Positions 60,586 to 64,000 of a DNA stretch of 64,000 nucleotides are shown piece by piece. The position numbers and the translations under genes were made by a program. The first letter of the stretch is position 1. The number at the start of each line of letters is the position of its first letter. This DNA comes from JAEXZL01 sp049943125 (lineage in GTDB: Bacteria > Bacillota > Clostridia > Clostridiales > Clostridiaceae): positions 1,922,001 to 1,986,000 of the forward strand of contig NZ_CP188040.1 of the NCBI RefSeq assembly GCF_049943125.1, read 5' to 3'. The notes under the pieces are model-generated. The model ran no database searches. It was not told the DNA's origin and worked only from the letters and a program-made list of their open reading frames with translations.

Positions 60586-60616
60586 AAAGCTGTTGATAGA
60601 TACTATCAACAGCTTT
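60586..60616. terminator. Terminator between csp and carD
   Basis: AAAGCTGTTGATAG (60586-60599) pairs perfectly with CTATCAACAGCTTT (60603-60616), T-rich on both sides; it may serve both convergent genes. Confidence 0.85.
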
Positions 60617-60675
60617 ATTTATATATTGAGGTTATTTCGTAATTTAAGTATATTTTTATAGACTTATGTCCAGTG

Positions 60676-61158
60676 TTAATGAAGAGAATTTTTTATTAGC
60701 ATTGCAGCTTGAAGCTGAGATATATCCCTTATTAAACAAACTTCACCCTCCACAAGCTTCCTTGCTTTATCTAAGATTTGCTTTTCTGTAGAATTTAATT
60801 TTTTTGTAATGTTGATTGATGTAAGAGCTAGAACTACTTCTGCATTTTCTCTCAGTGAACCAGATTTTATTTTGCTGTTTAAAAATTCAGTTCTTTCTTT
60901 TAAAGATGGAAATTCTGCTAAGGAAAGATCTGAACTGTTCACCTTTTGAAGAATGGAGATTAAGGTGTCCTCATCACTTATTCTTCTAAGATGGGAACTT
61001 TGGATTTTACTTTCTGGTATCATAATTTTTAACTTGTTATGGGTAATTAAAACTATATAGTACTTCTGAACTTCACCAGAGAACTCTCTTTCCTCGATAG
61101 CCTCAACGGTGCCGGCTCCCTGCATAGGATAAACTATCTTATCGCCAACTATAAACAA
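60676..61158 (-). CDS. CarD family transcription factor
   Basis: The N-terminal CarD/TRCF RNA-polymerase-interaction domain is recognised by VGDKIVYPMQGAGTVEAIEE and the following beta-rich segment; the C-terminal 100 residues are helical and would contact DNA. CarD proteins stabilise open promoter complexes, for example at rRNA promoters. 160 aa is typical. The start follows AAGGAAGGTGA on the minus strand. Convergent with csp. Confidence 0.93.
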   Translation of the reverse strand: MFIVGDKIVYPMQGAGTVEAIEEREFSGEVQKYYIVLITHNKLKIMIPESKIQSSHLRRISDEDTLISILQKVNSSDLSLAEFPSLKERTEFLNSKIKSGSLRENAEVVLALTSINITKKLNSTEKQILDKARKLVEGEVCLIRDISQLQAAMLIKNSLH

Positions 61159-61764
61159 CTTATCACCTTCCTTTTTATCACTTGTGGATTTTATATCTAA
61201 ATTTTACTGCGACATAGATGGATAATTTTAAAAATGGAAATATTGTTATGATTTGAAAATTAAGCCTTAACTAAAGTAATCTTGACTTAATTGTGGATGG
61301 ACTTAAAGGATGCTCATTTTATTAAATATAAAATCGCTTTGAGACATAGATAATATATGTTATCTGTAATTTCCAATGTCTTTAGAAATGAAAAATCATC
61401 TTGATGATTTTTGATTATTTTGAGTATATGATTTTTTGTTTCAAAAAGAGTGTAGAAAATTTCCTTCTATTATAAGTATATCATATATTACCATAAGATG
61501 CTAATTTATAAATTAATATATGTTACAAAAATTTAACAACAGATGTAAACCTTTATATGTATATATTGCCCAGATACCGAATAATTAAAGCGTTTTAAAA
61601 AAAATGTTTACGGGAATTTAATGAATAATTATATATTTACCAGTGGCAAAATGGGGCAGAATAATGTTAATATAGATATGATTAAGAAAAAGACGTAATA
61701 GTGATGGCACAATTTACCCACCTATTATAAGCACAATTTTTTATATGGGAAAGGATGAAATTTG
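61159..61764. other. 606-base gap before the phosphomutase gene
   Basis: Very AT-rich. The only structure seen is the inverted repeat at 61391-61412. No coding frame with a ribosome binding site and no tRNA-like cloverleaf was seen. Confidence 0.55.
61391..61412. repeat. Perfect 10-bp inverted repeat in an intergenic gap
   Basis: AAAAATCATC (61391-61400) and GATGATTTTT (61403-61412) are separated by only 2 bases. It may be an operator or a weak terminator facing carD; no function is evident. Confidence 0.5.
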
Positions 61765-63489
61765 ATGAATTACAGAGACTTGTATACTAGCTGGTTAAAC
61801 AATAAGTTTTTTGATGAGAAAACCAGAGAAGAATTAGCAGCAATTAAAGATAATGAAGTAGAAATCGAAGACAGATTTTATAAGGAATTAGAATTTGGTA
61901 CCGCTGGCCTTAGAGGAAAATTAGGTGCAGGTACTAATAGAATGAACATATATAATATATCAAGAGCAACTCAAGGTCTTGCTGATTTTATAAAAGAGCA
62001 GGGACAAAGCTACATGGATAGAGGAGTTGCTATAGCTTATGACTGCAGACATTTTTCTGATGTTTTTGCAAAAAGAGCAGCTCTTGTTCTTGCAGCTAAT
62101 GGGATAAAGGTTTATCTATATGAGAGCTTAAGACCTACTCCACTACTATCCTATACCGTGAGACATTTCAATACTGCTTCTGGTATAGTAGTTACTGCAA
62201 GCCATAATCCTAAGGAATACAATGGTTATAAGGTATACTGGGAAGATGGCGCACAGATAGGTCAAGAGATGGCTGATGCTATTACCGGTAAGATACTAGC
62301 TATTAAGAGCTTTGAGGACGTTTCTGTTATGGATGAGCAGGAAGCAATAGATAAAGGACTTCTTAAGATAATAGGTAAAGAAATAGATGATATCTATGTG
62401 GAAAAGGTTAAGGCATTAGCTTTAAGAGAAGACATAGATAAGGATATAAAGGTAGTTTATACACCTCTTAATGGAACAGGTAATGTTTTAGTTAGAAGAG
62501 TGCTTAAGGAAAGAGGCTTCAATAACATAACTGTAGTACCAGAGCAGGAAAATCCAGATCCAAACTTTACAACAGCACCATTCCCAAATCCTGAGGATTC
62601 TAGAGCCTTTGAATATGCAGAGAACCTAGGAAGAGAAATCGGAGCAGATTTACTTCTTGCTACAGACCCTGACTGCGATAGATTAGCTATCATGGTAAGA
62701 GATAAGGATGGCAGCTATGTTGCCTTCAATGGTAACCAAACTGGTGCAATGCTAGTTAAATATATTGTAGAAGCAAGATTAGAAACTGGTAAGCTTCCTG
62801 AAAATGCTTTTATAGTTAAGTCTATTGTTACTGGAGATTTAGGAAGAGCTATTGCAGCTAAATATGGAGTTGAAACCTATGAAGCGCTAACAGGCTTTAA
62901 GAATATCTGCGGAGTGGCTAATGCTCTAGAAAAAGAAGGTAACAAGAAGTTTATCTTCGGATATGAAGAAAGCATAGGTTATGTTACCGGTGATTTCGTA
63001 AAGGATAAGGATGGAGTAATTTCCTCCATGATGCTTTGTGAGGCTGCAGCTTATTACAAGAAGCAGGGCAAAAATCTAATAGAGGTATTAGAAGAGACTT
63101 ATAAGGAATTTGGTTACTACAGAGAAAAGCAAATCTCCCTAGTCCTTGAAGGAGTAGAAGGCAGCAAGAGAATAGGCAGAATGATGGAGGCTTATAGGTC
63201 TGAATATCCTACTGAGGTAGAAGGAATAAAGCTTACTAAATATACTGATTTAAAGAAGGGGATAGTTACAGATGTAGCTTCAGGAGAAACTACTCCATCT
63301 GTTATACCTTCCTCAAATGTTCTTTTATTCACTCATGAGGATGGGTCCTGGTATGCTGTAAGACCTTCTGGTACAGAGCCTAAAATAAAGCTATACATTT
63401 ATTCAAAGGGTGAAAGCGCAGAAGCTGCAGAAATGAAGATAGCTTCCTTCGAAAAGGTAGCTTTAGGAAAGCTTAATTCAATAGAATAA
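61765..63489 (+). CDS. pgcA: Phosphoglucomutase / phosphomannomutase (alpha-D-phosphohexomutase)
   Basis: Interconverts glucose-1-P and glucose-6-P (or the mannose equivalents), linking glycolysis to cell-wall and glycogen precursors. Active-site Ser in TASHNPKEYNGYK (about residue 145), metal loop DPDCDRLAI (about 300), sugar-binding GYEESIGY (about 400) and the phosphate loop RPSGTEPKIKLY near the C-terminus. 574 aa matches the PgcA type of Firmicutes. ATG 61765 follows AAAGGATG; the preceding TTG is less likely. Confidence 0.95.
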   Translation: MNYRDLYTSWLNNKFFDEKTREELAAIKDNEVEIEDRFYKELEFGTAGLRGKLGAGTNRMNIYNISRATQGLADFIKEQGQSYMDRGVAIAYDCRHFSDVFAKRAALVLAANGIKVYLYESLRPTPLLSYTVRHFNTASGIVVTASHNPKEYNGYKVYWEDGAQIGQEMADAITGKILAIKSFEDVSVMDEQEAIDKGLLKIIGKEIDDIYVEKVKALALREDIDKDIKVVYTPLNGTGNVLVRRVLKERGFNNITVVPEQENPDPNFTTAPFPNPEDSRAFEYAENLGREIGADLLLATDPDCDRLAIMVRDKDGSYVAFNGNQTGAMLVKYIVEARLETGKLPENAFIVKSIVTGDLGRAIAAKYGVETYEALTGFKNICGVANALEKEGNKKFIFGYEESIGYVTGDFVKDKDGVISSMMLCEAAAYYKKQGKNLIEVLEETYKEFGYYREKQISLVLEGVEGSKRIGRMMEAYRSEYPTEVEGIKLTKYTDLKKGIVTDVASGETTPSVIPSSNVLLFTHEDGSWYAVRPSGTEPKIKLYIYSKGESAEAAEMKIASFEKVALGKLNSIE

Positions 63490-63506
63490 TTTTTTTTACA
63501 GTATCT

Positions 63507-63531
63507 TCGGCAGAGATAGAAACTCTGCCGA
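63507..63531 (+). terminator. Terminator after pgcA
   Basis: TCGGCAGAG (63507-63515) pairs perfectly with CTCTGCCGA (63523-63531). The following T-run is short. Confidence 0.75.
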
Positions 63532-63605
63532 TTTACTTTGCGTATATATAGCATAGAATTATATGGAATATATATTAATATTTTCTAATTAATGTTACAA
63601 GTTAG

Positions 63606-63634
63606 TTGACAAAATGTTACTTAAGCTGTACTCT
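63606..63634 (+). promoter_or_regulatory. Possible promoter of the second uppP
   Basis: TTGACA (63606-63611) and TACTCT (63629-63634) are spaced by 17 bases. The -10 is poor, so this is tentative. Confidence 0.4.
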
Positions 63635-63724
63635 AATTTTAGATTATAGTTTAAAATGATAATAAGTATCATTTAACTTATATATAAACAAGCTATGATT
63701 ATATTAGAAAGATAGGGGTTAATC

Positions 63725-64000
63725 ATGAATTTTATTGAAATATTAAAGGCTATTTTTTTGGGTATAGTAGAAGGAATCACTGAATGGCTTCCCATAAGCA
63801 GTACTGGCCATATGATTCTAGTAGATGAGTTGATGCAGCTTAACCTTTCTGATCAATTTAAAAGCATGTTTTTTGTTGTTATTCAGTTAGGTGCAATATT
63901 AGCTGTAGTGGTTCTATATTGGAAGAAGCTTTTCCCGCTAAATAGCAGCAAAAAGATAGATAGAAATACCATAGAGCTATGGGGAAAGATTATAGTTGCC
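63725..64000 (+). CDS. uppP: Undecaprenyl-diphosphatase, second copy (3' end cut)
   Basis: Only the first 92 residues are inside the window, including the catalytic signature EGITEWLPISSTGHM and the first membrane segments. ATG 63725 is preceded by ATAGGGG. Unlike the copy at 26143, it keeps the standard Glu (VEGIT) in the first signature. The two copies differ throughout, so they are not a recent duplication. Confidence 0.93.
   Translation, partial: MNFIEILKAIFLGIVEGITEWLPISSTGHMILVDELMQLNLSDQFKSMFFVVIQLGAILAVVVLYWKKLFPLNSSKKIDRNTIELWGKIIVA

Overview
The window is AT-rich DNA with strong AGGAGG-type ribosome binding sites, frequent TTG/GTG starts and many intrinsic terminators. It looks like a chromosomal segment of an anaerobic low-GC Firmicute of the Clostridia type. 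The anaerobic lifestyle rests on an NAD-linked [FeFe]-hydrogenase cluster, an old-yellow-enzyme/2-enoate-reductase type flavoprotein with an Fe-S motif, and an iron alcohol dehydrogenase. Species cannot be named from the sequence. No rRNA, tRNA, CRISPR array, prophage or intact insertion sequence was seen. The first gene (MgtC family) and the last (second uppP) are cut by the window ends.

Layout. 1-7.5 kb: mgtC-like end, T-box-controlled thrS, a CmpB-like membrane protein, a small membrane-anchored protein, a secreted PTP-like phytase, an unknown 397-aa protein and a GNAT. 7.8-11.1 kb: amino-sugar operon (NagB-like, AGE-type epimerase, NagA-like). 11.2-12.4 kb: Gly/Pro repeat protein. 12.6-15.3 kb: flavoenzyme and TetR regulator on the minus strand. 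15.6-23.1 kb: hydrogenase cluster of seven tightly packed genes (mini-ferredoxin, PAS-bearing sensory hydrogenase, PP2C/SpoIIE phosphatase, HydC, HydB, HydA, second mini-ferredoxin). 23-38 kb: housekeeping and accessory singletons (YeiH, ABM, HisK-like PHP, UppP, DUF975, orphan GHKL kinase, Gfo/Idh/MocA, DegV, DUF2087 regulator, DbpA-like helicase, Nudix, YdcF, MATE, B3/4). 38.2-42.7 kb: PyrR-type attenuator and carAB. 42.9-51.3 kb: alcohol dehydrogenase, PepF, GNAT, serine hydrolase, flavin reductase, patatin and two unknowns. 51.4-57.9 kb: complete Pho regulon pstSCAB-phoU-phoP-phoR with phased Pho boxes. 58-59.3 kb: ECF sigma factor and putative anti-sigma. 59.5-64 kb: xth, csp, carD, phosphoglucomutase and the start of a second uppP.

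The most interesting system is the hydrogenase cluster. A catalytic HydABC-type enzyme is encoded together with a second, PAS-bearing hydrogenase whose H-cluster motifs are altered, and with a translationally coupled PP2C phosphatase carrying an unrecognised C-terminal domain. This is the expected architecture of an H2-sensing relay that controls a bifurcating hydrogenase. Such sensory (group C) hydrogenases are known as a class, but the output target is not evident here. Several leader structures also merit attention: a hairpin lying between the Shine-Dalgarno and the AUG of the hisK-like gene, a GGAGGG/CCCTCC/GGAGG alternative-pairing leader on a GNAT gene, an SD-sequestering hairpin on the CmpB-like gene, and an internal SD plus in-frame ATG inside the anti-sigma gene.
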